NCBI RefSeq assembly: GCF_035930445.1
Contig: NZ_CP142394.1
Location: 2,575,501-2,639,500 of the forward strand
Direction of reading: 5' to 3'
DNA length: 64,000 nt
Source of the DNA: Sphingopyxis chilensis
Lineage (GTDB): Bacteria; Pseudomonadota; Alphaproteobacteria; Sphingomonadales; Sphingomonadaceae
Part shown: in pieces, positions 19,316 to 28,351 of the stretch
Layout: every line of letters begins with the position of its first letter
How positions within the stretch are numbered: position 1 is the first letter of the stretch
Program-made: the position numbers and the translations under genes
The notes under the pieces: model-generated
Seen by the model: only the letters and a program-made list of their open reading frames with translations
Database searches by the model: none
What the model was told of the DNA's origin: nothing

Positions 19316-19398
19316 TTGCAGCGACAGCCGCGAACCCCATTTAGGGGCCGGGCCGCGACCCAAAGGGCGTAGGCCTGATTTGATTGAAGGAACGAAAA

Positions 19399-19857
19399 AT
19401 GAAAAAATTCGCAGTTGCAGCCGCTCTCCTCTCCGCTGTCGTTGCCACCCCCGCCCTTGCGGCCCCCGCCGGCGAAGGCCGCGTGGAAGTTCGCGGCGGC
19501 CTGATCACCGGCAATGGCCAGGACGAAGGCACGGCCGGCCTCGCCGCCGGTTATGACTTCGACCTCGGCAGCTCGACCTTCGTCGGTGCCGAAATCGCGG
19601 GCGACAAGGTGCTCGTCGATGGCGCGAACGTCCAGTTCTCGGCCGGCGGCCGCGTTGGCGCCAAGATCGGTGCCAACGGCAAGCTCTACGCCACCGGCGG
19701 CTACACCTTCGGCGACGTCGACGATCCGTACGTCGGTGCCGGCTACCAGCACAAGCTGACCCAGAACGTCTATGCCAAGGGCGAATATCGTCACCAGTTC
19801 ATCGACAATTTCGGTGACTTCGACACCTTCGTCGCCGGCATCGGTTTCGCTTTCTGA
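19399..19857 (+). CDS. Small outer-membrane beta-barrel protein
   Basis: A 152-residue protein with a signal peptide (MKKFAVAAALLSAVVATPALA, start at 19399). The mature part is built of short alternating strands separated by Gly/Asp turns, such as KLYATGGYTFGDVDDPYVGAGY and VYAKGEYRHQFIDNF. It ends in FVAGIGFAF, with a C-terminal Phe as needed for BAM recognition. That implies an 8-stranded barrel of the OmpA/porin-like family. Its codon choice is strongly biased (GGC, GCC, AAG), suggesting high expression. It has its own AT-rich promoter region and its own terminator. Confidence 0.85.
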   Translation: MKKFAVAAALLSAVVATPALAAPAGEGRVEVRGGLITGNGQDEGTAGLAAGYDFDLGSSTFVGAEIAGDKVLVDGANVQFSAGGRVGAKIGANGKLYATGGYTFGDVDDPYVGAGYQHKLTQNVYAKGEYRHQFIDNFGDFDTFVAGIGFAF

Positions 19858-19884
19858 TCCTTCGGAACAGCGAATGACAAAGGA

Positions 19885-19914
19885 GGGGCGGCCCGCGGGT
19901 CGCCCCTTTTCTTT
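19885..19914 (+). terminator. Rho-independent terminator
   Basis: A 10-bp stem (19885-19894 with 19897-19906, one wobble, 2-nt loop) followed by TTTTCTTTT. It lies 28 bp after the outer-membrane barrel stop. Confidence 0.85.
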
Positions 19915-19941
19915 TGCCCGCGATCCCGCCACGGTGCGGCG

Positions 19942-20265
19942 ATGACGGCATTGGCTTATATCGGCGCGGCGCTCGCCGAAATCGCGGGCTGCTTCGCTTT
20001 CTGGGCGTGGCTGCGGCTGGACAAGCCGGTGTGGTGGATTGTGCCCGGCGTGGCGTCGCTTGCGCTGTTCGCGTATTTACTCACGCTCGTCGATGCCGAG
20101 CATGCGGGACGCACCTATGCCGCTTATGGCGGGGTCTATATCGTTTCGGCGCTGGTGTGGCTGTGGGCGGTCGAAGGCGCGAAGCCCGACCGCTGGGATT
20201 TGATCGGCGCCGCGGTCTGCCTTGGCGGCGCGGCGATCATATTGTTCGGCCCGCGCGGCACCTAG
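19942..20265 (+). CDS. YnfA/UPF0060 family inner-membrane protein
   Basis: A 107-residue integral membrane protein with four predicted helices. YnfA-family features include [40 protein letters not shown], and the final [17 protein letters not shown]. The family resembles SMR-type transporters, but the function is not settled. Its TAG stop shares the CTAG palindrome with the stop of the convergent arylesterase gene, so the two coding regions overlap by 4 bp. Confidence 0.92.
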   Translation: MTALAYIGAALAEIAGCFAFWAWLRLDKPVWWIVPGVASLALFAYLLTLVDAEHAGRTYAAYGGVYIVSALVWLWAVEGAKPDRWDLIGAAVCLGGAAIILFGPRGT

Positions 20266-20975
20266 CCCGCGTTCGGCAGCGCCTGTTCGACGAGCGGCGC
20301 GAGCCCCTCGGCCACGACCTTCACCCCCTTGGCATTCGGGTGGAGATTGTCGCCCAGCATCAGCGATTTATCGGTGACGACATTGTCGAGAATGAAAGGA
20401 TAGAAGCTCGCCTCATATTTCGATGCAAGTTCGGGATAGATCGGGTTGAACTTGTTTGCATAGTCGCTGCCGAGGTTCGGCGCCGCCATCATGCCGGTGA
20501 GCAGGACCGGAATCTTGCGCTTCTGAAGCTCGGCGAGCATCGCGTCGAGATTGGCGCGCGTCTGGTCGGGACCGATGCCCCGCAGCATGTCGTTGCCGCC
20601 GAGCCCGAGCACGACGAGCGCGGGCTTCGCCTTCGCATGGTCGAGCACATAGGTCAGGCGCTGGCGCCCGGCAGCGGTCGTATCGCCCGAAACGCCGGCA
20701 TTCTGGACACGCGCGACGACGCCATCGTCGGCGAGCGCGGCCTGCAATTGCGGCGCAAGGCCTTCCTTTGGACCAAGCTGGTAGCCCGCGTATAGCGAGT
20801 CACCAAAGGCGATGACCAGCGGCGCGTTGGCGGGGATAGCGGGCGCCGCTTTTGCCGCAACCTTGTCATTGGTCGAAGCCGACGGGTTTTCCGCCGATCC
20901 GCACGCGGCGAGCGGTTGGCAAAGCACGATCGCGCAACCATATAAAGCGTAAGAGCGCCATCCGGCCGTTCTCAT
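20262..20975 (-). CDS. tesA: SGNH-hydrolase arylesterase / lysophospholipase (TesA-like)
   Basis: A 237-residue esterase. The N-terminus [20 protein letters not shown] ending PLAACG is a lipoprotein-type signal. The SGNH blocks are [11 protein letters not shown] (Ser), NAGVSGDTT (Gly), GGNDMLRG (Asn), and DNLHPNAKG (Asp/His). It hydrolyses thioesters and esters in the periplasm. The divergent neighbour is an ABC ATPase plus FtsX-like permease, the same arrangement as E. coli tesA with ybbA-ybbP, which supports orthology. The starts are only 16 bp apart, so the promoters must overlap or lie inside the neighbour's gene. Confidence 0.9.
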   Translation of the reverse strand: MRTAGWRSYALYGCAIVLCQPLAACGSAENPSASTNDKVAAKAAPAIPANAPLVIAFGDSLYAGYQLGPKEGLAPQLQAALADDGVVARVQNAGVSGDTTAAGRQRLTYVLDHAKAKPALVVLGLGGNDMLRGIGPDQTRANLDAMLAELQKRKIPVLLTGMMAAPNLGSDYANKFNPIYPELASKYEASFYPFILDNVVTDKSLMLGDNLHPNAKGVKVVAEGLAPLVEQALPNAG

Positions 20976-20991
20976 TTCAAAGGGTCCCTTC

Positions 20992-21693
20992 TTGACCGAC
21001 GCGCCTCGACCTTCGCCAGACCTGGCGATCGCCGCCCATAATGTGACGCTCACGCTGGGAAGCGACAAGGCCCCTGTCGAAATTTTGCGCGGCGTCGATC
21101 TGGAAGTGCCCGCTGGAACCTCGGTCGCACTGCTCGGGCCGTCGGGATCGGGCAAAAGTTCGTTGATGGCGGTTCTGGCCGGGCTCGAACGCGCCAATGG
21201 CGGCAGTATCCGCGTCGCGGGGCTCGATTTCGCGACGATGGACGAGGATGACCTCGCACGCGCAAGGCGCGGGCGGATAGGCATTGTGCTGCAAGCCTTC
21301 CATCTGCTGCCGACGATGACCGCGCTCGAGAATGTCGCAGTGCCGCTGGAGTTGGCCGGGATTGCCGATCCCTTCGGACGCGCCGCGGCCGAGCTTGAAG
21401 CCGTCGGCCTCGGGCACCGCCTGACGCATTATCCCGCGCAATTGTCGGGCGGCGAGCAGCAGCGCGTCGCGATCGCGCGTGCGATGGCGAGCTCGCCCGC
21501 GATCATCTTTGCCGACGAGCCGACGGGCAACCTCGACACCGCAACCGGTCAGGCGATCATCGAACTGATCTTCGCGCGCCGTGCCGCATTGGGCGCGACC
21601 TTGCTCATCATCACGCACGACCCCGAACTCGCCGAGCATTGCGACCGCGTGGTCGTGATGCACGACGGGAAAATCGAAGAGCGGGCGGCCTAG
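20992..21693 (+). CDS. ABC transporter ATP-binding protein (YbbA-like)
   Basis: A 233-residue ATPase with Walker [11 protein letters not shown]-loop [17 protein letters not shown], signature [15 protein letters not shown], and Walker [18 protein letters not shown]. It belongs to the LolD/MacB-like group that powers FtsX-type permeases. It starts with TTG at 20992. The next gene starts with GTG directly after its TAG, so the two are one unit. With the divergent tesA this matches the conserved ybbA-ybbP/tesA block, thought to move lipids or lipoproteins from the inner membrane; the exact substrate is not known. Confidence 0.93.
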   Translation: MTDAPRPSPDLAIAAHNVTLTLGSDKAPVEILRGVDLEVPAGTSVALLGPSGSGKSSLMAVLAGLERANGGSIRVAGLDFATMDEDDLARARRGRIGIVLQAFHLLPTMTALENVAVPLELAGIADPFGRAAAELEAVGLGHRLTHYPAQLSGGEQQRVAIARAMASSPAIIFADEPTGNLDTATGQAIIELIFARRAALGATLLIITHDPELAEHCDRVVVMHDGKIEERAA

Positions 21694-24195
21694 GTGTTGC
21701 CCCTCGCCACGCTCTGGCGGATCGCTCGGCGCGACCTTGCGGCGCGCATCCGGGGGCTCCGCCTCCTCGCCGTCTGCCTGTTCCTCGGCGTCGCGACGCT
21801 CGCGGCGATCGGCAGCCTGACGCGCGGTATCACGTCCGAGCTGGAAGTGCGCGGGCAGACGATCCTCGGCGGCGATGTCGAATTCAGCCTGCCGCAGCGC
21901 GAGGCGACGGCAGAGGAGATGGCGGGATTCCGCCGTGTCGGCACGCCGTCGGCCACCGTGCGGCTGCGCGCGATGGCGAACGATCCAGATGGCGAGGCTT
22001 TGCTGTCCGAATTGAAGGCGGTCGACGGCGCCTACCCGCTCTATGGCACAATGCGGCTGGAAAGCGGCGCGCGCAAAGGACCGCCGCCGCCGGGCAACAT
22101 CTGGATCGGCAAGGATCTCGTCTCGCGGCTCGACCTCAAGGTCGGCGAACGCGTGAAGTTCGGCGAGACGAGTTTCCTGATCGACGGCGTCATCGCCGAG
22201 GAGCCCGACCGGCTGGGCGAAGGCTTCACGCTCGGCCCCGTCGCGATCATCGGCCTTTCCGACCTGCCCGCGACGCAGTTGATCCAGCCCGGTAGCCTCT
22301 ACGAGAGCAAATATCGCCTCCGCCTGCCCGACAGCGCGAACCCAGAAGCGGTCGGCAAGGCGCTGACCGCCGAATTCCCCGACGCGGGCTGGGACATCAC
22401 CGACAGCAGCAACGGCGCTCCGGGCACGCGGCGCTTCATCGAGCGCATGGGGCAGTTCCTGTCGCTCGTCGGGCTGGCCGCGTTGGTGATCGCCGGGATC
22501 GGCGTCGGCAACGGCGTCGCGAGCTATCTTGCGGGCAAGCGCCCCGGCCTCGCGACGCTGAAAGTGCTCGGCGCCGACAGCGGCACGGTGGCGCGTATCT
22601 ATGGTTTGCAGATTCTCGCGGTCGCGGCGGTGTCCATCGTCGCTGGCCTGATCGTCGGCGCGCTCGCGCCCGCGGCCATCGGCTGGATCGCTGGCGATGT
22701 GCTACCGGTCAAACCCGGTATCGCCATCTATCCGCTGCCGCTCGCCGTCAGCGCCGCCTATGGCCTGCTCATCGCCATCGCCTTTGCCCTGCCCCCGCTC
22801 GCGGCGACGCGGCACGTTCCCGCCGCCGGGCTTTACCGCGCGACGGTCAGCGGCGCGGCGCGGATCGACCGGCGGACGGTCGTCGCGGTCGCGGCGGCGC
22901 TGGCCGCGATCATCGCGCTGGCGGTCGGCACTGCGCGCGAACCTTTGTTCGCCTTGAGTTTCATCGGGGCGGCGGTCGGTCTTCTCCTCATCCTCGTCGG
23001 GCTCGGCTGGCTGGTGCGGCGCACCGCGAGCCGCCTGCCGCGACCGAAACGCCCGCTGTTCCGCCTCGCGCTTGCAAACCTGCACCGCCCCGGCGCCGCA
23101 ACCGGGGCGCTCGTCGTCGCGCTCGGGCTCGGGCTGACCTTGTTCGTGACGCTGGCGGCGATCCAGACGAGCATCACTGCCGAAATCCGCTCGACGGTGC
23201 CGCAGCGTGCGCCGAGCTTCTTCGTGCTCGACGTCCCGCGCGCCGAGACCGCGCGCTTTCAGACGATGGTGAAGGGGGCCGACGCCAAGGCCGAGGTCAA
23301 CATGATCCCGGCGCTGCGCGGCAGCGTCACCGAATTTGCCGGCCAGCGCGTCGACGAACTCGCCGAATTGCCCGAGGGCGCGTGGGTGCTGCGCGGCGAT
23401 CGGGGGCTAACCTATAGCCCCGTGTTGCCCAACGGCAGCGAGCTGGTCGGCGGCCAATGGTGGGCGGCCGATTACAAGGGACCGCCCTTGGTCAGTGTCG
23501 AGCAGGAGGTTGCCACATCTCTCGGGCTGAAGCTGGGCGACACGCTGTCGGTCAATGTGCTGGGGGTCGAGGTGCAGGCGAAGGTCGCATCGTTCCGCAC
23601 CGTCAACTGGGACAATTTCGGGCTCAACTATGTGCTCGTCTTTTCGCCCGGCACCTTTGATGCGGCGCCGCATAATATGGTCGCGACGGTGGCGGTCGGC
23701 CCCGAGGCCGAAACCGCCCTGTCGCGCAGCATACCGCGTGCCTTCCCGTCAGCGTCGCTGATCGCGGTGCGCGATGTCGTGTCGCAGGTCACGACCCTGC
23801 TGACGCAGATGAGCCAGGCAATCGCCGCGGCGGCGAGCATCGCGATCCTCGCGGGGATCGCGGTGCTGATCGGTGCGATTGCGGCGAGCCGCGAGCGGCG
23901 CGTTTACGACAGCGTGATCCTGAAACTGCTCGGCGCCACGAGGGGCCAGATATTGGGTGCGCAGGGCATGGAATATGCGGTACTCGCGGCGATATTGGCG
24001 GTGCTGGCGCTGGGGCTTGGCCTTGCGGGCGCCTGGTATGTGGTGACGCAATTGTTCGACTTCGACTTCGCCCCCGACCCGCTGATCGTCGGGCTGACCT
24101 TGCTTGGCGGCGCGGGGCTGTCTTTCCTGATCGGGATTGCGGGCAGCTGGCCTTTGCTCTCGGCGAAACCCGCGCAGGCGCTGCGCAGCTTGTAA
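21694..24195 (+). CDS. FtsX-like ABC permease (YbbP-like)
   Basis: An 833-residue membrane protein starting with GTG (21694), immediately after the stop of its ATPase. It has a first membrane helix near residue 30, a large periplasmic domain, three helices (GLAALVIAGIGVGNGVASYL and the next two), and a middle cluster with LAAIIALAVGTA. A second periplasmic domain follows, then the final three helices ending SWPLLSAKPAQALRSL. Two FtsX domains and about ten helices fit YbbP. It probably extracts a lipid-linked substrate from the inner membrane with the upstream ATPase. Confidence 0.92.
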   Translation: MLPLATLWRIARRDLAARIRGLRLLAVCLFLGVATLAAIGSLTRGITSELEVRGQTILGGDVEFSLPQREATAEEMAGFRRVGTPSATVRLRAMANDPDGEALLSELKAVDGAYPLYGTMRLESGARKGPPPPGNIWIGKDLVSRLDLKVGERVKFGETSFLIDGVIAEEPDRLGEGFTLGPVAIIGLSDLPATQLIQPGSLYESKYRLRLPDSANPEAVGKALTAEFPDAGWDITDSSNGAPGTRRFIERMGQFLSLVGLAALVIAGIGVGNGVASYLAGKRPGLATLKVLGADSGTVARIYGLQILAVAAVSIVAGLIVGALAPAAIGWIAGDVLPVKPGIAIYPLPLAVSAAYGLLIAIAFALPPLAATRHVPAAGLYRATVSGAARIDRRTVVAVAAALAAIIALAVGTAREPLFALSFIGAAVGLLLILVGLGWLVRRTASRLPRPKRPLFRLALANLHRPGAATGALVVALGLGLTLFVTLAAIQTSITAEIRSTVPQRAPSFFVLDVPRAETARFQTMVKGADAKAEVNMIPALRGSVTEFAGQRVDELAELPEGAWVLRGDRGLTYSPVLPNGSELVGGQWWAADYKGPPLVSVEQEVATSLGLKLGDTLSVNVLGVEVQAKVASFRTVNWDNFGLNYVLVFSPGTFDAAPHNMVATVAVGPEAETALSRSIPRAFPSASLIAVRDVVSQVTTLLTQMSQAIAAAASIAILAGIAVLIGAIAASRERRVYDSVILKLLGATRGQILGAQGMEYAVLAAILAVLALGLGLAGAWYVVTQLFDFDFAPDPLIVGLTLLGGAGLSFLIGIAGSWPLLSAKPAQALRSL

Positions 24196-24200
24196 TCCAT

Positions 24201-24282
24201 CCGTTCGTGTCGAGCGCAGTCGAGACGCCCCTCGCGGCAGAGCAAGGTCGAAAGGCATCTCGACTTCGCTCGATGCGAACGG
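24201..24282. repeat. REP-like palindrome (family B)
   Basis: 29-bp arms at 24201-24229 and 24254-24282 are inverted copies with a few mismatches (CCGTTCGTGTCGAGCGCAGT, then CGAGACGCC, against its partner). The type is common in sphingomonad intergenic gaps. It sits between the convergent ends of the permease gene and the TauE gene. Confidence 0.85.
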
Positions 24283-24292
24283 GAGGGGCAGG

Positions 24293-25054
24293 TCAGTTCA
24301 GAATCCGCACCACCGCCGAAACCGCAGCGACGCCGAGCACGACCGCGACCATCGCCTGCCAGACATGCGGCGGCACGCTGCCGAAATGGCGCCCGCCGAT
24401 CCGGTTGCCGAGCCACATCGGCAGGAAGAGGACCAGTGCCAAGATGAAGAGCCGCCAGGTCGCGATGCCGACCCAGAGCGCGGCGAGCGTGCCCGCGATA
24501 GCGGTCGCGAAGAAGATCAGCATCATCGAGGCGCGCGCGACTTTCGGCTCAAGATGACGGCGAAGGTAGAATGGCACGACGGGCGGCCCCGGCATCGCGG
24601 CGAAGCCGGTGAGGATGCCCGAGGCGATCCCCGTCCCCGCGATCGCGATACGCCCCGGCCGGTGCCCCTCGGGCTGTTTCGGCAGCAGGACGGCAACAAA
24701 GGCGCCGACCGCGATCAGCGTGATCAGCAGCCGCGCGACATCGGGCGTCGTCGCGTCGAGCGCGAACATGCCGACGGGCGTTGCGAGCATCGCGAGCAGC
24801 GCGATCGGGATCGCGGTGCTACGGTCGGCATCGGCCATGATGACTTTCAAACCCACCGGACCGATCAGCAATTGCAGCAGGATGCCGAGCACCACCGCCT
24901 CGCCCGGCGCGATGATCAGCCCGAGCAAAGGCACGAGGATGATCGCCATGCCGAAGCCCGTCAGCCCGCGCACATAGGCCGCGCCAAACGTCATCGCCGC
25001 CGCGCCGGCGAGCGTCAGCGGTGCGATGCTGACCAGCTGAGAAAGGCTCGTCAC
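24293..25054 (-). CDS. Sulfite exporter TauE/SafE family permease
   Basis: A 253-residue integral membrane protein with about eight helices and the two-fold TauE repeat ([20 protein letters not shown] and [20 protein letters not shown]). Both carry the Gly-rich signature of the family, which exports sulfite, sulfoacetate or other small organic anions. It starts with GTG overlapping the thrS stop (GTGA), so it is the second gene of a thrS message. No sulfonate genes are nearby, so the substrate cannot be inferred. Confidence 0.88.
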   Translation of the reverse strand: MTSLSQLVSIAPLTLAGAAAMTFGAAYVRGLTGFGMAIILVPLLGLIIAPGEAVVLGILLQLLIGPVGLKVIMADADRSTAIPIALLAMLATPVGMFALDATTPDVARLLITLIAVGAFVAVLLPKQPEGHRPGRIAIAGTGIASGILTGFAAMPGPPVVPFYLRRHLEPKVARASMMLIFFATAIAGTLAALWVGIATWRLFILALVLFLPMWLGNRIGGRHFGSVPPHVWQAMVAVVLGVAAVSAVVRILN

Positions 25055-27057
25055 CCGGCGCGGAGATCCGGCGGGGTCGCCTCACCCTTCAGCATCGCGA
25101 TCGCTTCGGCGAGCGGCATGATGCGCTGGCCGTCCTGCCCGAGGGTGCGGATCGCGACCGTACCTTCCTCTGCCTCGCGATTGCCAACCACGAGTAGGTA
25201 CGGAACCTTCGCGAGGCTGTGTTCGCGGACCTTGTAGTTGATCTTTTCGTTGCGAACGTCGATTTCGGCGCGAATACCCGCCGCGGCGAGCTGTGCCACC
25301 GCATCCTTCGCATAAGCGTCGGCGTCGCTGACGATCGTCGCAACCACCGCCTGCACCGGCGCGAGCCAGGTTGGGAAGCGGCCGGCGAAATGCTCGATCA
25401 AAATGCCGATGAAGCGTTCGTAGGTGCCGAGAATCGCGCGGTGGAGCATCACCGGGCGGTGGCGTTCGCCATCTTCGCCGATGTAGCTCGCATCGAGGCG
25501 TTCGGGCATTACGCGGTCGGACTGGATCGTCCCGCACTGCCACGTCCGCCCGATCGCGTCGGTCAGGTGGAATTCGAGCTTGGGAGCATAAAAGGCACCC
25601 TCGCCCGGCAGTTCTTCCCAGCCATAATCGTCATTCGCCATGCCCGCGCGTTCGACGGCCTCGCGCAGCTCGGCCTCGGCCTTGTCCCACATCTCTTCGG
25701 TGCCGAAGCGCATGTCAGGGCGCAGCGCGAGCTTCACCGCATATTTCTCGAACCCGAGCTGTTTGTAGACGCGGTCGAGCAGTTCGCAGAAGCTGCGCAC
25801 TTCCTCGACGATCTGGTCCTCGCGGCAGAAGATATGGCCGTCGTCCTGCGTGAACTGGCGCACGCGCATGATGCCGTGCAGCGCGCCGTGCGGCTCGTTG
25901 CGGTGGCAGCAGCCCATTTCGGCCATGCGCAGCGGCAGGTCGCGGTACGACTTCATGCCCTGGCGGAAGATCAGGACGTGCGCGGGGCAGTTCATCGGCT
26001 TGAGCGCCATCCACTCGGCGTCGTCCGACACCAGCGGGCCTTCGTCTTCGATGTTCGGCACCTCGTCGGGGATGACGAACATATTTTCGCGATATTTGCC
26101 CCAATGGCCCGACTGTTCCCACTGTTTGGCGTCCATCACCTGCGGGGTCTTGACCTCCTGATAGCCCGAGCCGTCGATCGCGCGGCGCATATAGGCTTCA
26201 AGCTCGCGGTAGATGCGATAGCCCTTGGGGTGCCAGAAGACGCTGCCATGCGCCTCTTCCTGCAGGTGAAACAGGTCCATCTCGCGGCCAATCTTGCGAT
26301 GGTCACGTTTCGCGGCTTCTTCGAGCCGGACGAGATGTTCGGCGAGCTGCTTCTTGTTGAGCCAGCCGGTGCCATAGATGCGGCTGAGCTGCGCATTCTT
26401 CTGATCGCCGCGCCAATAGGCGCCCGAGACGCGCGTCAGCTTGAACGCAGCGGGGTCGAGCTTGCCCGTCGAGGCGAGGTGCGGGCCGCGGCACATGTCC
26501 ATCCAGCCTTCACCGCTGCGATAGACGGTGAGTTCCTCGCCTTCAGGCAATTCGGCGGCCCATTCGGCCTTGAAGGTCTCGCCATCGGCCTGCCATTTGG
26601 CGATCAGCTTGTCGCGCTCCCACACTTCGCGCGTCAGCGGCAGGTCGGCGGCGATGATCTTGCGCATCTCCTCCTCGATCAGCGGCAACTCGTCGTCGCG
26701 GAACGGGCCATGTTCGGCGGTCGGCGCAAAGTCATAATAAAAGCCGTCGCCCGTCGAGGGGCCGAAGGTGATCTGCGTACCGGGGAACAGGTTCTGCACC
26801 GCCTCGGCGAGGACGTGCGCATAGTCGTGGCGGAAGAGTTCGAGCGCGTCGGTCTCGTCGCGGCTCGTCACCAGCGCCAGGTTGGTGTCTTCCTCCAGCG
26901 GGCGCATGATGTCGCGAAGCTCGCCGTCGATCTTTGCCGCGAGCGCGGCCTTGGCGAGGCCGGGTCCGATGTCGGCCGCGATTTCGGCCGCGGTAGTGCC
27001 GCGCACGACTTCACGGGCAGAGCCATCGGGAAGGGTGACACGGATCATCTCGGACAT
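25051..27057 (-). CDS. thrS: Threonyl-tRNA synthetase
   Basis: A 668-residue class II synthetase that charges tRNA-Thr. It has an N-terminal TGS domain ([20 protein letters not shown]), the editing domain with [11 protein letters not shown], a catalytic core with [10 protein letters not shown] (zinc Cys), the [30 protein letters not shown] motif 2 region (zinc His and anticodon-stem contacts), and a C-terminal anticodon-binding domain. It is full length. The 4-bp GTGA overlap with the TauE gene points to co-translation. No obvious threonine leader or riboswitch lies in the 146-bp upstream gap, which instead holds the Zur-like box of the divergent gene. Confidence 0.97.
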   Translation of the reverse strand: MSEMIRVTLPDGSAREVVRGTTAAEIAADIGPGLAKAALAAKIDGELRDIMRPLEEDTNLALVTSRDETDALELFRHDYAHVLAEAVQNLFPGTQITFGPSTGDGFYYDFAPTAEHGPFRDDELPLIEEEMRKIIAADLPLTREVWERDKLIAKWQADGETFKAEWAAELPEGEELTVYRSGEGWMDMCRGPHLASTGKLDPAAFKLTRVSGAYWRGDQKNAQLSRIYGTGWLNKKQLAEHLVRLEEAAKRDHRKIGREMDLFHLQEEAHGSVFWHPKGYRIYRELEAYMRRAIDGSGYQEVKTPQVMDAKQWEQSGHWGKYRENMFVIPDEVPNIEDEGPLVSDDAEWMALKPMNCPAHVLIFRQGMKSYRDLPLRMAEMGCCHRNEPHGALHGIMRVRQFTQDDGHIFCREDQIVEEVRSFCELLDRVYKQLGFEKYAVKLALRPDMRFGTEEMWDKAEAELREAVERAGMANDDYGWEELPGEGAFYAPKLEFHLTDAIGRTWQCGTIQSDRVMPERLDASYIGEDGERHRPVMLHRAILGTYERFIGILIEHFAGRFPTWLAPVQAVVATIVSDADAYAKDAVAQLAAAGIRAEIDVRNEKINYKVREHSLAKVPYLLVVGNREAEEGTVAIRTLGQDGQRIMPLAEAIAMLKGEATPPDLRAG

Positions 27058-27147
27058 CGAAAATACAGCCTTTCAGGGCAAAATTGCCGCGCCCCTTTGC
27101 CAGCATGCGATATGGGCGGCAAGGGGCGGATTCACAACAGGACTTGA

Positions 27148-27166
27148 AATGATACAATGTATCATT
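27148..27166. promoter_or_regulatory. 19-bp perfect inverted repeat, candidate Zur/Fur-family box
   Basis: AATGATAC-AAT-GTATCATT: 8-bp arms are exact around a 3-nt centre, 38 bp upstream of the MerC-domain gene. The length, AT-richness and layout fit a Fur-family (most likely Zur) operator. Zur-controlled MerC-domain genes are plausible, but the identity is inferred. It could also affect divergent thrS (91 bp away). Confidence 0.55.
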
Positions 27167-27203
27167 ATCTGGCATCACGAGCCCCTCCCGCGAAAGAATC
27201 TTC

Positions 27204-27626
27204 ATGTGCCTCCCCGCCGAGCGCCCGCGCCTTGCCGACCTGACGGGGATATTCCTGTCGTTGACCTGCCTGATCCATTGCCTCGCATTGCCGCTCGCCA
27301 TCCTCATCGCCCCCGCGCTCAGCCGCTGGATCGCGCTGCCCGAAGGCGTCCATGCGGCGATTCTGCTGCTGGCGCTGCCCGCGGCGGGGATCGCGATGCG
27401 CGACGGGTGGCAGCGGCATCGGCGCTTGTCGCCCGCGATCCTCGCCGCAACGGGGCTGGGTCTGCTCGCGCTCGGCCTGTCGGCGCATGAGGGATGGATC
27501 GCGGCCGCCGATCCCGAGGCCGCCGACCGCCTTCTGACCTCCGCTGGCGCGCTGACACTCGCCGCCGCGCATCTTGTCAACTGGCGCTGGCGTCACAGCG
27601 GCGGCGGGCATAGACTGCGGCGATGA
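27204..27626 (+). CDS. MerC-domain membrane protein
   Basis: A 140-residue membrane protein with four predicted helices. The first holds the paired-Cys motif SLTCLIHCLALPL, the metal-binding feature of MerC-type transporters. It lacks a second Cys pair. The C-terminus is HRLRR with a His-rich loop. Outside mercury operons, such MerC-domain proteins are thought to handle zinc or related metals. The perfect 19-bp palindrome upstream fits metal control. Its stop overlaps the next start (ATGA). Confidence 0.82.
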   Translation: MCLPAERPRLADLTGIFLSLTCLIHCLALPLAILIAPALSRWIALPEGVHAAILLLALPAAGIAMRDGWQRHRRLSPAILAATGLGLLALGLSAHEGWIAAADPEAADRLLTSAGALTLAAAHLVNWRWRHSGGGHRLRR

Positions 27627-28000
27627 CCGATACACCCGCCCACCATATCGCCGCGATCCTGCCTTGCAGCGATCTTGATGCGAGCACCGCCTTTTACGAA
27701 AAGCTCGGCCTGTCGGTCGTCAGCGACTATGGCAGTTACCGCCTGCTCGAAGATGGCAAGGGCTGGCGGCTTCACCTGACCAATGAATCCCGACCGACGT
27801 GGCCCGAGCGCGACCATAACCCGTTCGGCCTCTATCTCTATACCAACCGCGTCGACGAACTGGCCGAGCACATGCGCGATGCGATTCTCGGGCCCGAGAA
27901 AGCGCCGACGCACAAGCCGTGGGGCATTTACGAATTCGCGCTGTCGGACCCAGACGAGACGCTGGTCCGCATTGGCTGGCCGAGCGCGCTGGTCACTTGA
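27623..28000 (+). CDS. VOC-fold glyoxalase/bleomycin-resistance family protein
   Basis: A 125-residue single-chain VOC protein. Two beta-alpha-beta-beta-beta modules are visible: ILPCSDLDASTAFYEKLGLSVV and LYLYTNRVDELAEHMRD. The closing strand has EFALSDPDETLVRIGWP, where the metal-ligand Glu of true enzymes would sit. It resembles bleomycin-resistance-type binders as much as enzymes. Coupling to the MerC gene by a 4-bp overlap suggests that it shares its regulation. It is distinct from gloA at 29570. Confidence 0.8.
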   Translation: MTDTPAHHIAAILPCSDLDASTAFYEKLGLSVVSDYGSYRLLEDGKGWRLHLTNESRPTWPERDHNPFGLYLYTNRVDELAEHMRDAILGPEKAPTHKPWGIYEFALSDPDETLVRIGWPSALVT

Positions 28001-28082
28001 GACACAGGCGTGAACTCGATCAGCTTGCCCCCCTGCCCCTCTCCCGCTAGGGCGGCGGCAGCCGGAAAGGAGCCGTCCCCTC

Positions 28083-28346
28083 ATGCTCAAGTCGTTCAAG
28101 CGCCTGTTCGTCGACCATCCGGAGAGCGTCGATGAAAATTACATCGAGCATTTCGGTGTCGCGTCGAAATTCGGCGTGACGATGATCTGGGGCGGCCTGT
28201 GCGCGCTCGTACATGCGGTCGTTCCGGGCTGGTGTATCACCACGGGCAGCGACACGATCCAGCGGCTTAATCACATCATGGTCGAAAAGCGGCGCGCCAA
28301 GGGGCAGGCGGTGATGCAGATGAGCACGATCGACTGGGTCATCTGA
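28083..28346 (+). CDS. DUF6356 family protein
   Basis: An 87-residue small protein with one hydrophobic segment (FGVTMIWGGLCALVHAVVPGWC). The pattern MLKSFKRLFVDHPESVDENYIEHF through the C-terminal NHIMVEKRRA is that of DUF6356, a short family I recognise from alphaproteobacteria and of unknown role. The membrane helix and the Cys/His near its end (HAVVPGWCITTGS) are the only functional hints. The neighbouring hydrolase gene begins 5 bp after its stop. Confidence 0.85.
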   Translation: MLKSFKRLFVDHPESVDENYIEHFGVASKFGVTMIWGGLCALVHAVVPGWCITTGSDTIQRLNHIMVEKRRAKGQAVMQMSTIDWVI

Positions 28347-28351
28347 TCGCG

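Noticed and set aside
27204-27626. MerC-domain gene as part of a mercury-resistance operon
   Set aside because: No merR, merA, merT or merP is near, and the upstream dyad looks Fur-family in type. A general metal role is more likely.
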